This document shows positions 1 through 9,249 of a stretch of DNA of 64,000 bases, in pieces (positions within the stretch are counted from its first letter, which is position 1; every line of letters starts with the position of its first letter). The stretch comes from Bog-473 sp963753115 (GTDB taxonomy: Bacteria > Actinomycetota > Acidimicrobiia > Acidimicrobiales > RAAP-2), in assembly GCA_963753115.1 (NCBI GenBank), contig CAVWBB010000032.1:1-64000 (forward strand), given 5' to 3'. A model generated the notes under the pieces. That model saw only the letters and a program-made list of their open reading frames with translations, ran no database searches and was not told where the DNA came from. The position numbers and the translations under genes were made by a program.

Positions 1-1155
1 AATCCTGGGCCGTCATCGGCGACCTCGATCCAGAGGTCCTGATGATCTCCGTGAGCCCGCAAGACGATTGCCGAACCGGCGGCGCAATATCTCAGTGAGT
101 TATCGATGAGGTTGTCGACGACCTGCCTGATCCGGTCGGGGTCGATGCGAGCCTGAAGGTTTGAGGGGGCATCGATCTCGCAGGTCATCCCGCGCGCAGT
201 GAGCCGGAACTCCGCGTGAGTCTTGACGTCTTGGAGAAAGTCCCGGAGGTCGACTACGACGGGAAGGATTGGAAGCGTCCCTGATCGCCCCTGGAGAGCA
301 GCAGCAGATCGTCGAGGATTTTCGTCAGTCTTGTCGCCTCATCGGCGGCGACAGCCACGGTGGCAACGAGCTCCTCGCGACTTCGTCCGGGTCGCTGGCG
401 CCAGCTCCAACTCGCCCCGAATACCGCAAGCGGGGTTCTCAACTCATGGCGGGCATCCGTGACCAAGCTTTGCTCCCGCTTGAGTGAGGTGCGAACCCTT
501 GCGAGGAGTTCGTTTATTGTGCTTGCAAGCGCGCTGATCTAATCATGCGTCCGAGGCACGGCGAGGGTCCCAGGGATGGAGCGAACGGCCAAATCAGAGG
601 CTTCAGAACGCAGCCGCTCCACCGGCCTGAGCGCGGCCGTCGCGAGCAGGTAGGAGCCGCCGGCGGCGAGGATGACGAAGAGGCTGCATCCGATCACCAG
701 CCCGGTCGTCACCTTGCTCATGGTGGCGTCGTATGTCTCCAGCGACGCTCCGACGAGGACGGTCCATCCGGCGTGCCCCCGGAAGGGTTGTGCCAGAACA
801 CGTTCATGCTCATCGTTGCGCGTGTGCGTCACGAGAACCTGTTGCGTCCTGGCCAGATCCAATTGGGCCGTGGAGATGATCGGCGCCGTCGGCGCGTCCG
901 TGCTGGAACCACGCACGCTTCCTGATGCATCGACCACCTGAACGACATATTCTGGCCCATTGGAGCCTGCCGTGACGGGGACGGAGGTGCTCCCTTTGAG
1001 GTAGCTCGAGGCGTGGGATGCCTCCGTGGCAAGTTGCGAATCGACGGAGTTCAGCAGCGACGACAAGAGCACGGAAACGAACAGCCGGCTCCCAGCGAGA
1101 GGACCACCGCCGAGGCGATGGCAAAGAGAAGGGTGAGGCGCAGGCGTATGGACAT
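1..1155 (-). pseudogene. Sensor histidine kinase, decayed, cut by window edge
   Basis: Remnant of an OmpR-partner membrane sensor kinase. The start at 1155 lies 3 nt after the regulator stop and encodes a hydrophobic N-terminus (MSIRLRLTLLFAIAS). An extracytoplasmic sensor region and a second TM segment (LVIGCSLFVILAAGGSYLLA) follow, then HAMP-like residues, an H-box (DARHELRTPLAV near 455) and an N-box (DNLIDNSLRYCA near 90-120). The frame is lost near 1085 (a missing C), stopped by an in-frame TAG where GAG is expected (541-543), shifted within the H-box region and shifted again near 260. At least four lesions, one a nonsense change, point to genuine decay rather than only read error. The C-terminal ATPase domain continues beyond the left edge. 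Confidence 0.8.
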
Positions 1156-1158
1156 GAC

Positions 1159-1826
1159 CTATTGAGGATCCTCGGCCGAAGGCGGTACCCCATCCGCGAC
1201 AGTTTCGATGTCCTTGTGGCCGAAGGGCGTATCAACTTTGTCCCGCAGGTACTTCACGTACTGGTCGACGACGTTCGAGCCGCCCTGGTAGGCGAAATCC
1301 CAGATTGCGTCGATGATCTCGGTGCGGGAGAGCACACGCGGGATGGCGCAGGAATAGTTCCAGCAACGCCATCTCTTTGGAGAAAGAGAGAGTTCAGTCT
1401 CGCCCCTCCATGCCCGCTTGGCGGCCGGATCGGCCTCAGGTCCCAACCGATAGGACGGTCGGTCAAGCGTGATCGTCACGGCGTGACAGGGCCTGGATAC
1501 GTGCTGCGAGCTCAAGAAGGCTGAAGGGTTTGACCAGGTAGTCGTCGGCCCCCCCATCCAGCCCACGCACGCGATCGCCGATCTCGTCGCGTGCGGTGAG
1601 CATGAGGATAGGAGTCCAGATCTCGGCTTCACGCGACTGTCGACACAACTCAAACCCGTCGAACCCTGGCAGCATGACGTCCAAGACGATCGCCCCATAC
1701 AGGAACTCTCCCGCCATCCACAAGCCGTTCGGCCCATCGTGTCCGCATCGACCCCGTCCCCTCTTCTTCGAGGTTCGCTGCAGCAGGTTCGACATCCGCT
1801 GGTCGCTCGACCACAAGGACCCTCAT
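1159..1826 (-). pseudogene. OmpR-family response regulator, frameshifted
   Basis: Receiver plus winged-helix regulator in pieces. MRVLVVE starts at 1826. The phosphoacceptor segment (YGAIVLDVMLPGFDGFELCR) and the switch region (LTARDEIGDRVRGLDGGADDYLVKPFSLLELAARIQAL) lie in a second frame (1463-1816). The DNA-binding domain (LSRTEIIDAIWDF, NVVDQYVKYLRDKVD) lies in a third, ending at 1159. A two-base loss after MRVLVVE and several single-base losses in G runs explain the breaks. It is the upstream partner of the decayed kinase and is divergent from the electron-transfer operon, which it may once have controlled (inference). Confidence 0.8.
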
Positions 1827-2102
1827 ATGTCCAAGGGTAGAGCCATCCTCCCTGGTGCGGACGACGACGGAGTCAGGACCGCATTCATGTGAAGGCTCAC
1901 ATCTCGCTTTCACGGTCATCTCATGGAGCGAGCGCACACTCATCACAGGCCAACCGGCCAGATGAGCAAAGAGAGAGAGCACGGAGATGAGAGGCTTGCT
2001 GATGAAACAGACGACGGGCGATCGAACGGGCATGTGGGCGAGGATCACACGTCTCCCGCTGCGGCAACAGCCAGGAACGACGGGTTTCGGAAGATCCGAC
2101 AC

Positions 2103-2390
2103 ATGTCCGATTGGTCACTTGCCTGGTCGGTCGTGGGTATGGGAGCCACGACAGGTGCCCTGGCGGCCGCCACGCATTCCAAGGCGGTCGGGACGGCCGC
2201 CGTGACGACTCCAGTGGCCGGGGCAGCGAGCGCCGCAACGGGAGCGGTCCACAGTGGACCTACTCTGGGAGGCCCGGTGGCGACCACGAGCCCTTCCGGC
2301 GTGACGGTCTCGGCGGCCGCAGCGCATGGAGGTTCGGCGAGCCATGCGAACCCTGGGCGGGTCACGACAGCGGGCTCGGGTGACTCGTGA
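2103..2390 (+). CDS. Small Ala/Thr-rich protein upstream of apbE
   Basis: A 95-residue protein, MSDWSLAWSVVGMGATTGALAAATHS..., with one moderately hydrophobic N-terminal stretch and a low-complexity Ala/Thr/Gly tail. The stop overlaps the apbE start by one base (TGATG), so it is probably translated in the same operon. In related actinobacterial clusters this position often holds an FMN-binding-domain protein that ApbE would flavinylate; no FMN-binding domain is visible here, so it may be a truncated or replaced partner. The start is uncertain because the frame is open back to 1924 and no convincing ribosome binding site is seen at either Met. Confidence 0.4.
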   Translation: MSDWSLAWSVVGMGATTGALAAATHSKAVGTAAVTTPVAGAASAATGAVHSGPTLGGPVATTSPSGVTVSAAAAHGGSASHANPGRVTTAGSGDS

Positions 2391-3407
2391 TGTCGGCCCT
2401 CGGCCCAGTCTGCTTGCCAGCGACCTGGCAGCAACGGGATCTCAACGACACGGGCGTCGCGATAGCTGAGAGATCCGCCCTGGGAACGACGGCCAGGGTC
2501 GTGGTCTGGCCGCCGGAAGAACTCCACGTGCACTTGACGCGGTCGATCACCAACTGGCAACGCTGATCAACAGGCCAGCCGTTTTCGGGAGGACTCGGGG
2601 ATATCCCGGGTGAACTCGTCGGAATCGCACACGTTTCTCCTGAGCGACGGGCTCGCCGAGCTGCTCGCGATCGCGCTTGCGGCGGCTGCGCTGACGGCTG
2701 GGCTGGTAGATCCACGGTCTCCACGCCCTTATCGAAATGGGCTACGACCGCGACTTCGCTTCGGTTCAAGACGATCCTTCGAAGAGACCACCCGTTGGGA
2801 CGCCATCCCCGGGTTGGGCGTCCATCGGACTCGACGGTCGACTGCTCAGACGGCCGGCCGGGGTGATCCTCGACCTGGGCGCAACAGCGAAGGGAGGGGC
2901 CGCGGATCGTTCCGCAGAGCCCACACGGATCCATGAGTAGCGGCGGCGTGCTCGTAGCCTCGGAGGAGATCCGCCATAGCGGGAAGGCGCCCCAGCGTGG
3001 ATGGCCGATCCTGGTGGCCGAAACCCCCTCGGTGAGCGAGCCGAGTCCGACCGCACTGTGCGTCTCCAACGAGGTGGCTCGGCGACGTCCTCAGTGGTCT
3101 GCCGTCACTGGCGTCGGGGCAACCACAACTAGATCACATCATCGATCCACGTACGGGCGAGTCGGCCCAAGGGCGCTGGCGCTCGGCGACGGTGGCCGCA
3201 CCCACGTGTGCCTACGCCAATGCTGCATCGACGGCACTGGTCGTCGGAGGCGAAGGTGCACTCGACGTCATCACCGGAGCCGGACTCTCGGCGCGACTGA
3301 TCGGACACGACGGTACGGTCCGGCTGATCGGGGCATGGCCGGACAACGACGGCGGGACATTGTCGTTCCCACTGTTGACCGTCTCGCATCGCGAGTCACG
3401 GCGTTGA
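2390..3407 (+). pseudogene. apbE: ApbE-type FAD:protein FMN transferase, frameshifted
   Basis: ApbE attaches FMN to Thr/Ser of extracytoplasmic flavoproteins. Family segments are readable in order across frames: ALGTTARVVVWPPEEL near 2475, a helical region ending ALTAGLVDP near 2700, MGYDRDFASV near 2737, the diagnostic LDLGATAKGGAADR near 2870, and C-terminal ASTALVVGGEGALDVITGAGLSARLIGHDGTVRLIGAWP (3220-3350). At least three frame changes separate them. The order and spacing match a full-length protein of about 330 residues, so this is one gene broken by indels. It sits between the small Ala-rich gene and the ferric-reductase-like gene. Confidence 0.75.
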
Positions 3408-3417
3408 GGGGCGCACC

Positions 3418-4044
3418 ATGAGTGCCGGCGTTGCTGCGGTGAACCAGCTCCCATGGATGTGGCTGGTGTCGCGTGCCAGCGGTCTGATGCTCCTCGTCCT
3501 CTTCTCGGCGGTCTTCGTCCTAGGCATCTCGACGAGGCTCGGCACCCGTTTGCGATCTATTCCACGATTCGCAATGGCCGAGCTGCACCGAACTCTGGCC
3601 CTGTTCTCCGTTGCACTCCTGGCTCTCCATGTCGCGACGGCTGTTCTCGACCCCTACGTCTCTATCGGGTGGTTTGCTGTCATCGTGCCCTTCACTTCCC
3701 ATTACAGGGGCCTCGCATTGGGTCTCGGCACTCTTGCATTGGACCTGGGAGCTGCGGTCCTCATTACGAGCTTGGTCCGAAGAAGGCTCGGGCACCGATG
3801 GTGGCGTGCCGTGCACTGGCTGGCGTACGCGTCGTGGCCGCTGGCCTTCATGCACACGCTCAGTGCCGGCAACGACATGAGCATTTGGTGGGTCTCCGCC
3901 CTCGTGTGGGGCTCTGCCAGCGCAGTCGCAATTGCAGTGGTCGACCGCATCCTCCTCACCCGGCCTCCCCGGAAGGGGGGGAGCCAGCTCCCGAATCCTC
4001 TCGTCCGGCCGACCATTGGCGCAGGTCGAGGAGCGCGGTCATGA
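3418..4044 (+). CDS. Ferric-reductase-like transmembrane protein
   Basis: A 208-residue membrane protein with about six hydrophobic helices. Its histidines lie in helices, as in the haem-binding core of ferric reductase/cytochrome b-type proteins (AELHRTLALFSVALLALHVATAVL, and WWRAVHWLAYASWPLAFMHTLSAG). It lacks the FAD/NAD-binding C-terminal half of full ferric reductases, so electrons must come from partners; the NuoF-like protein and ferredoxin downstream are the obvious candidates. The stop overlaps an ATG at 4041 (ATGA), indicating translational coupling. Substrate and direction of electron flow are not deducible. Confidence 0.75.
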   Translation: MSAGVAAVNQLPWMWLVSRASGLMLLVLFSAVFVLGISTRLGTRLRSIPRFAMAELHRTLALFSVALLALHVATAVLDPYVSIGWFAVIVPFTSHYRGLALGLGTLALDLGAAVLITSLVRRRLGHRWWRAVHWLAYASWPLAFMHTLSAGNDMSIWWVSALVWGSASAVAIAVVDRILLTRPPRKGGSQLPNPLVRPTIGAGRGARS

Positions 4045-5323
4045 GGTCGGCGCAGCTACTCCCTCGCGCAGCGAACGCGTAGCCACAGGGACCCAAAGGC
4101 TCCTGCCGCCCGAATCGCGGCCGCTCACCGGTCTGTCAACGCACCTCGAGCGTCACGGTGCGCTGGTGTTGTGCCCCTCATCCGAGCGGTGGCGAGAAAC
4201 GACGATTGCCGAAATCGATCGGGCGGGACTGATCGGTCACGGTGGTGCCGCGTTCCCGACCGGCCGCAAGATCCGAGCGCTCTTGGCTCATCGTGGCCGG
4301 CCTGTTGTTATCGCAAATGGTTCGGAGGCCGAACCGGCCAGCATGAAGGACCGGGTGCTCCTCGCTCGCTCTCCACACCTTGTGTTTGACGGTGCCGCGC
4401 TTGCCGCAGCCCTGGTTGGAGCGAGGGAGATCATCTTGGTCGTCCATCGTGACGTGCGCCATATCGTCGATGCTGCGTTGACTGAACGTCAACTTGCTGG
4501 ACTGGACGACACGAAGGTCCGTGTTGTGACTGCGGCGGACGGTTTCGTGGCCGGCGAGGCCAGTGCCGTTGTCAACTGGGTCGGGCGAGGGGTCCCCCTC
4601 CCCCTGGGGAAGTCCCCGCGAATGACCGAACGTGGTCTGCAAGGTCGCCCTACCCTCGTTCAGAACGTCGAGACCCTGGCGCACCTCGGTCTGGTTGGTC
4701 GCCATGGCGCGGAGTGGTTCAGGCAATTGGGAACGGCCGACGAGCCCGGCACGATGCTCGTCACCCTGGCCGGTTCCGTCGTCAGTCCCGGGGTCTTCGA
4801 GGTGGCGATCGGCACTCCTACGTCCGAGGTGCTCGAGCTCGCCGGTGGCCCGACCGTGCCGGTCCAAGCGCTCTTGGTCGGAGGGTACTTCGGCACGTGG
4901 GTCCCCGCGCCAACGGCGCTGTCCTCGCCGTTCGCCGCGAGTGGACTCGGGGTCGGGCTCGGGGCCGGCTTGATCGTGACACTTCCGGTCACCGAGTGCG
5001 GCGTGATCGAAACGGCACGGCTCGTCCGCTATTTGGCTTCCCAATCTGCCGGCCAATGCGGCCCGTGCAAGTTCGGACTGCCCACGATTGCGACGCAGCT
5101 AGAGCTGCTGGCCGAGGGTATGCCAGTTCGTTATGACGACTTGAGGCGATGGGTCGGCGAGGTCGAGGGTAGAGGCGCATGTGGCCACCCCGATGGTGTT
5201 GCCCGGCTCGTTCGCTCGACCCTCGACGTCTTCGGGCATGAGGTTTCGGAGCACCTAGCCGGCAGTTGTTCGGCCAGAAGACAGCAGTCTTCGCTCGCAG
5301 TTCCCACCGGGGATCCGCTATGA
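4041..5323 (+). CDS. NuoF-like NAD(P)H/FMN electron-transfer flavoprotein
   Basis: Resembles the 51-kDa subunit of complex I and RnfC-like proteins. An N-terminal nucleotide/FMN-binding region (DRAGLIGHGGAAFPTGRKI, ANGSEAEPASMKDRVLL) is followed by an SLBB-type domain (TMLVTLAGSVVSPGVFEVAIGTPTSEVLELAGGP). The C-terminal Fe-S segment is SAGQCGPCKFG ... GACGHPDG. NuoF has three Cys in ESCGQCTPC; here the first is Ala, leaving three cysteines overall. The coupled ATG at 4041 is out of frame with the main body: reading from it gives MRSAQLLPRAANA then a stop, while the body frame is open from far upstream. A one-base indel near 4075 or another start (TTG at 4017) must be assumed. Confidence 0.75.
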
Positions 5324-5553
5324 GGTCTGTGGTGGAGTTGCACATCGACAGGATCGCGTGCGACGGCCGTGGGACGTGCGCGGAGCTCATCCCCGAACTG
5401 ATCGCGCTCGACGACTGGGGATACCCAATCATTGAAGACGGTCCGGTGCCGCGAGACCTCGAGAGACTGGCTCGCGCAGCAGCGGAGCTGTGTCCGAAGA
5501 TGGCGCTGCATCTGAGAACCAGCGATCGGGCGACCAAGGCCCCCCGGGGTTAA
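5320..5553 (+). CDS. Small ferredoxin, probable [3Fe-4S] type
   Basis: A 77-residue ferredoxin: MRSVVELHIDRIACDGRGTCAELIPELIALDDWGYPII...AAAELCPKMALHL. The spacing C-x5-C with a later C-P is the three-cysteine pattern of [3Fe-4S] ferredoxins that serve P450s and flavin oxidoreductases. The ATG overlaps the NuoF-like stop (ATGA). It is the last gene of the operon and likely passes electrons between the NuoF-like flavoprotein and the membrane protein (inference from context). Confidence 0.75.
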   Translation: MRSVVELHIDRIACDGRGTCAELIPELIALDDWGYPIIEDGPVPRDLERLARAAAELCPKMALHLRTSDRATKAPRG

Positions 5554-6131
5554 CTTGCGCCGACCCACGGTCCTATCCCGCTCGGGGCTCCGGTGACAAT
5601 GGTTGTAGAGAGTCTCGAGAATCGCCCGCTCTAGGGATGGCAGCAGGCGCCTCCGGCAGGTCTTGGGTCCATGGGGTCAGGGTAGGGAGGGCGGCCATCC
5701 GCCGACGGCGGGCGGGCGCTCACCCGGACTTTTCTGAGTGCCGATTTTGAAGGGTCGTGGGGAAGCCGGATGCTTCGATACACAAAAGTCCTGCTGGAGC
5801 GGTGCGAGAGCGGACGAATCGGGGTGGGGGCAGGCTCAAAGACTGTGCCCCCTCGGCTGCTGCAGGCCGGTTCATCGGCCATCGCTGCATGTGAGCTGTG
5901 GCGATTCGGGTTGATCGACGTAGCCGGGCCGTGATGGCGCGGGACACCCTCGGTGCATCGCACTCACAATCCCCGTGTCGTCTGTCGACGCGACATCCCT
6001 CCACCGACATTGGCCGTATCCCTATGGAGCGGAGCCTGAAGCGGCGTCGGAGCCTTCCGAGCCGTCTTCCGGTTCCCCGAATATCACTTCAGAACAGTTC
6101 AAATATCACGTCCAGTACAGGAGGAACAACC
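5554..6131 (+). other. Intergenic region with tRNA-Ser 5' fragment
   Basis: No convincing gene. It holds the 31-nt tRNA-Ser-like fragment (5792-5822), followed by a GC-rich stem-like stretch near 5825-5850. A strong ribosome binding site (AGGAGGA) at its right end serves the gene starting at 6132. Confidence 0.5.
5792..5822 (+). repeat. tRNA-Ser 5'-end fragment, candidate attachment-site half
   Basis: Matches 54400-54430, the 5' end of the intact tRNA-Ser plus 4 nt upstream, at 29 of 31 positions and in the same orientation. The rest of the tRNA is absent: the acceptor strand GGAGCGG has no matching 3' strand nearby. It could be the left-hand relic of an integration next to the tRNA, or a decayed second tRNA-Ser. 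Confidence 0.5.
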
Positions 6132-6683
6132 ATGGCACAGGAGCATGATCCGGGGTCGTCTCGATCTGTCGGGATCGGGCGCTGGGCGGCAGTCATTTTG
6201 GCGGCAGGCGCCGCGTCAGCTTCAGCCCTCGCAATTGGAGGAGCGGCGGCAGCTTCGACACAGGGTTCCAAATTGACGATTGTGAAGACCAGCAACGGGA
6301 AGGTGCTGTCCGATGGCAACACCGTCTACACGCTCAAGGCCAGCTCGACGAAATGCACGGCTGCATGCCTGAAGATCTGGCCAGCTGTGGTCTTGTCCAG
6401 TGGCGTCAAGCACCCCCCGGCGGGCTCGGGTGTCACCGCGTCCAAGCTCGGGACAGTGAAGGTGGCCGGCATCGGCTCTCAGGTGACCTACGGCGGCAAG
6501 CGGTTGTACTGGTTCTCCGGTGACACGGCACCTGGTCAGGTGAACGGCAATGTGACCGACGAGTGGGGAAAGTGGACTGCTGTCGTGGTGTCGAAGTCGA
6601 ACGGTTCCGGGTCGGGATCGTCGACGACTTCTGGATCGAATTCGGGATCGTCGACCGCCGGCAGCGGCGGGGCGTCCTTCTAA
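6132..6683 (+). CDS. Secreted COG4315-family repeat protein
   Basis: A 183-residue exported protein. An N-terminal hydrophobic segment (WAAVILAAGAASASALAIGGAAAA) acts as signal or anchor. Two family motifs follow: NGKVLSDGNTVYTLKASSTKCTAACLKIWPAVV, and YGGKRLYWFSGDTAPGQVNGNVTDEWGKWTAV. These are the paired repeats of the COG4315 'Y-X4-D' lipoprotein-like family, of unknown function and common in actinobacteria. The C-terminus is a Ser/Gly/Thr-rich tail. The ATG at 6132 is chosen because AGGAGGA lies just upstream; the open frame to 5898 has no such site. Confidence 0.8.
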   Translation: MAQEHDPGSSRSVGIGRWAAVILAAGAASASALAIGGAAAASTQGSKLTIVKTSNGKVLSDGNTVYTLKASSTKCTAACLKIWPAVVLSSGVKHPPAGSGVTASKLGTVKVAGIGSQVTYGGKRLYWFSGDTAPGQVNGNVTDEWGKWTAVVVSKSNGSGSGSSTTSGSNSGSSTAGSGGASF

Positions 6684-6717
6684 GGACGACCCCCTCCACC
6701 ATGTTGAGCAACAGCCA

Positions 6718-7779
6718 GTGGTAGTCGTCCCGGTCCGGTCTGCGCCCGTCCCCCGTGACGAGCGCTCGACCAATGTCATGCTCGCGCTCGGGCGCGCCGT
6801 GACAGCACGTGTGTACGTTCCGGCGTGTGGAATCGCCGTTCTGGCCTCGGTGCTGATCGGAATCGGGTGGTTCACGGGATGGAGCGGCGCAAACTTCTCC
6901 GGTTCGCTGCAGGAGCTCCATCTTGTTGTCGTGGGTCCGGCAAGTCTCGTTGTCCTTGGCCTCATAGTGGTGGTGGAGCGGCTCCGGCCGGCGCAGCGGA
7001 GGCCTCTCGTCGCGCGAGGTCACCGACAGGATTTGCTCTACACGCTGCTGCACGCGACGCTCGGAGTACTCCTGATCACCGCACTCACCCTGTCGTTCCA
7101 AGGCATTGTGGAACGTGCCGCTCCCTGGATTGTCCTTCCAAGGATGGCCTTGATTCCGCACAGCGTGGCGATAGCGGTGATCTTCGTGGCCATGGACGCT
7201 TGCAACTGGTCAATGCACCTGGCAAACCACCGGTCACGCGTCCTTTGGCGCTTCCATGAACTGCACCATTCGCAGGAGGACATGAATGTCATGACGGTGT
7301 TCCGCACGCACCCGCTCATCCATGTCTCCTATCTCTTGGCGCTGGTGCCGGGTGTCGTCCTCCTTGCCAACGGGGCGGTGTCCACCACGCTTCTGATCGT
7401 CTACGGCGGTATCGTTGCATTCGCCCACTCCAATACAAACCTCGGATTCGGGCCACTCGGACGGGTCTTCGTGAGCCCCAACTACCACCGGATTCACCAT
7501 CGGATCGAAGGGGCACAGGATGTCAACCTCGGCTTCGCGTTGACGATCTGGGATCAGTTCTCCTGGCGGGCCGTGTTCCCGACAGCGGAGACCATTCGAA
7601 TGGACACCGGCATCCCCGGTCGGCCATTGCGGGTGGAGCAAGAGGGAGCACGTCCACGACACATGGCTACATTTCTGGCCCAACTCCTTGGTCCTTTCCG
7701 CCCGATGCCGCAGCGCGTCGACCTGCCCTCCGTTCGTGCTGAGCGCCGCTTGGCCGAAACGCCGCCGCCAACCTTGTGA
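6718..7779 (+). CDS. Sterol desaturase/fatty acid hydroxylase family protein
   Basis: A di-iron membrane oxygenase with the three histidine boxes of the superfamily: HLANH (HxxxH), HELHH (HxxHH) and HRIHH (HxxHH), set among four to five hydrophobic helices. Such enzymes hydroxylate or desaturate membrane lipids at the cytoplasmic face; the substrate is unknown. The start may be GTG 6718 or ATG 6778 (MLALGRAVTARVYV); neither has a strong ribosome binding site. The stop overlaps the start of the DoxX gene, so the two are coupled. Confidence 0.8.
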   Translation: MVVVPVRSAPVPRDERSTNVMLALGRAVTARVYVPACGIAVLASVLIGIGWFTGWSGANFSGSLQELHLVVVGPASLVVLGLIVVVERLRPAQRRPLVARGHRQDLLYTLLHATLGVLLITALTLSFQGIVERAAPWIVLPRMALIPHSVAIAVIFVAMDACNWSMHLANHRSRVLWRFHELHHSQEDMNVMTVFRTHPLIHVSYLLALVPGVVLLANGAVSTTLLIVYGGIVAFAHSNTNLGFGPLGRVFVSPNYHRIHHRIEGAQDVNLGFALTIWDQFSWRAVFPTAETIRMDTGIPGRPLRVEQEGARPRHMATFLAQLLGPFRPMPQRVDLPSVRAERRLAETPPPTL

Positions 7780-8300
7780 TGGGGGGCGTCAGGTCTTTGA
7801 GCACGGGCAGGCGCGGACACGCGTTGCGGCTTCTGTTCGCGGTCCGCACGGAACCCTTGCCAGCCGATCTCGCGCTTGCCGCGGCGCGGGTTGCGCTCGC
7901 CTGGATCTTCATCTACTACGGAGCAAAGAAGTTGTTCGGTGCTTTCAATGGCGCCGGCATCCATGGGACGGCGCTGTACTTCTCCAACATTGCCCACCTC
8001 CACCCCGGTGGATTCTTCGCTGTCATGGGTGGCCTGATCGAGTTTGGCGGTGGCATTGCCATGGCGTTGGGTTTCTGCGCCCGGCTCGCAGGATTGGGTC
8101 TCTTCGGCGACATGGTGATGGCCATGATCACGGTCACGTGGTCAACCGGGATCGCCTCGGTCAGCTCACCTCCCGGCTACCAAGTCAATCTCGCGCTGGC
8201 CGTGCTTGCGCTGATCATCGTGCTTCTCGGTGCCGGCAGCTTCAGCGTGGACGCCCTCATCGCGCGGAGGCTCGGCCTTGTTGGCGCAGCCACCAACTGA
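7779..8300 (+). CDS. DoxX-family membrane protein
   Basis: A four-helix membrane protein of about 173 residues with the DoxX signature: ALAAARVALAWIFIYYGAKKLFGAFNGAGI near the N-terminus, GGLIEFGGGIAMALGFCARLAGLGLFGDMVMAM in the middle and a final hydrophobic helix. DoxX/SURF4-like proteins are linked to redox stress and quinone-coupled oxidation. The start is ATG 7779 (TGATG with the upstream stop) or GTG 7776. Confidence 0.8.
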   Translation: MGGVRSLSTGRRGHALRLLFAVRTEPLPADLALAAARVALAWIFIYYGAKKLFGAFNGAGIHGTALYFSNIAHLHPGGFFAVMGGLIEFGGGIAMALGFCARLAGLGLFGDMVMAMITVTWSTGIASVSSPPGYQVNLALAVLALIIVLLGAGSFSVDALIARRLGLVGAATN

Positions 8301-8327
8301 CCACCGGAGCATCGGGGGTGAGATGTG

Positions 8328-8612
8328 ATGGGCCTGATGCAGCGACTGGAGCGACGGCCGCAGGCACTCGTGTCCGAGACGAGTCGGGCGCAGCAACTCG
8401 TGCGGGTCACCGCGAACGTCGTCGGCGCAGCCGGTGCCGCTTACTTCCCGGGCCAAGATCGCCCGGCCAATCAGAACCGAAGGATCTGCCAGCAGGCCCA
8501 ACCCCGTCGGGGCACTCACCTTGTGGTTTATGTGGTGGGGTCGGATTCGCGGTTACACGTGAGCTACCTCAGCACCGGGGCAGGTAGGCGACGTCATACT
8601 GGGGCTCGGTGA
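8328..8612 (+). pseudogene. Truncated gene remnant after doxX
   Basis: Starts convincingly (MGLMQRLERRPQALVSETSRAQQLVRVTANVVGAAGAAYF) but then degenerates into a low-quality translation overlapping the 3' end of the opposing domain at 8569-9249. The N-terminus looks like the start of a small membrane protein cut off where the kinase block begins. The family could not be recognised with confidence. Confidence 0.35.
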
Positions 8613-9249
8613 GAATCGTTGATGGGACGTAGGTGGAGTTCTGCGCCAATTTTACCCAGAGGATGTTGGTGGATCCATATGGCCCCGTCGTCCAGCAGTT
8701 CAGTCCGATGTCGAAATCAGATGTTGGTGTGCACACGTTGGTGCTGTTATCGCAATAAGCCCAGCTGCTTCCCGACGAGGTTGTCGATGAAGCGTCGGGC
8801 GAAGCATATTGCGTAAAGGTTGCGTTGGGTGTGAGAGCGAATTCGAAATCGCTTCCCGAGTCGGCCGGCAATATCTCGCTTAAGCTTGCGCTCCCCGCCG
8901 AGTTAACCACCGTTAGCGTTACGGTGTACGAAGACCCATAAGCAGGGAGCGCTGGGCACACTTGACTGCATGAGTTGTCATCAGCAGTCGGATGGGCGAT
9001 ATCGTTGCAACCGACCGCCTCATTGCTGAGGACATTTGAGATGCTGAGATAGCAACTAAGTGTTGGAGACAAACTATCTACGCTAACGGCGCTGTTGTTT
9101 CCAAGGCCGTCAGTCATGCTGATCTCGGTTTGCAAGTGTGGTTCAGGAGAGTATTGCGACGGACTGAGCATGAGGGGAGTAAAGTTCAGCTCCATCGCCT
9201 GAATCACGGGTTTGGTTTCTGTCGCTCCGCCTGGGCCTGACTGAACCAC
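8569..9249 (-). CDS. Secreted Cys-containing domain out of frame with kinase tail
   Basis: Begins inside the kinase's repeat tract in another frame (VVQSGPGGATETKPVIQAMELNFTPLML...) and runs for over 200 residues ending AYLPRC. It is Ser/Thr/Asn-rich with cysteines in CNDIAHPTADDNSCSQVC, YCDNSTNVC and LNCW, a composition typical of extracellular domains. It has no signal peptide and no ribosome binding site. The simplest reading is that it is the extracytoplasmic C-terminus of the kinase, disconnected by an indel in or next to the repeats. It could instead be a slippage-controlled extension. Confidence 0.5.
   Translation of the reverse strand: MVQSGPGGATETKPVIQAMELNFTPLMLSPSQYSPEPHLQTEISMTDGLGNNSAVSVDSLSPTLSCYLSISNVLSNEAVGCNDIAHPTADDNSCSQVCPALPAYGSSYTVTLTVVNSAGSASLSEILPADSGSDFEFALTPNATFTQYASPDASSTTSSGSSWAYCDNSTNVCTPTSDFDIGLNCWTTGPYGSTNILWVKLAQNSTYVPSTILTEPQYDVAYLPRC

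Noticed and set aside
5792..5900. Complete second tRNA-Ser
   Set aside because: No 3' acceptor strand pairs with GGAGCGG and no proper T-arm follows; only the 5' portion resembles tRNA.
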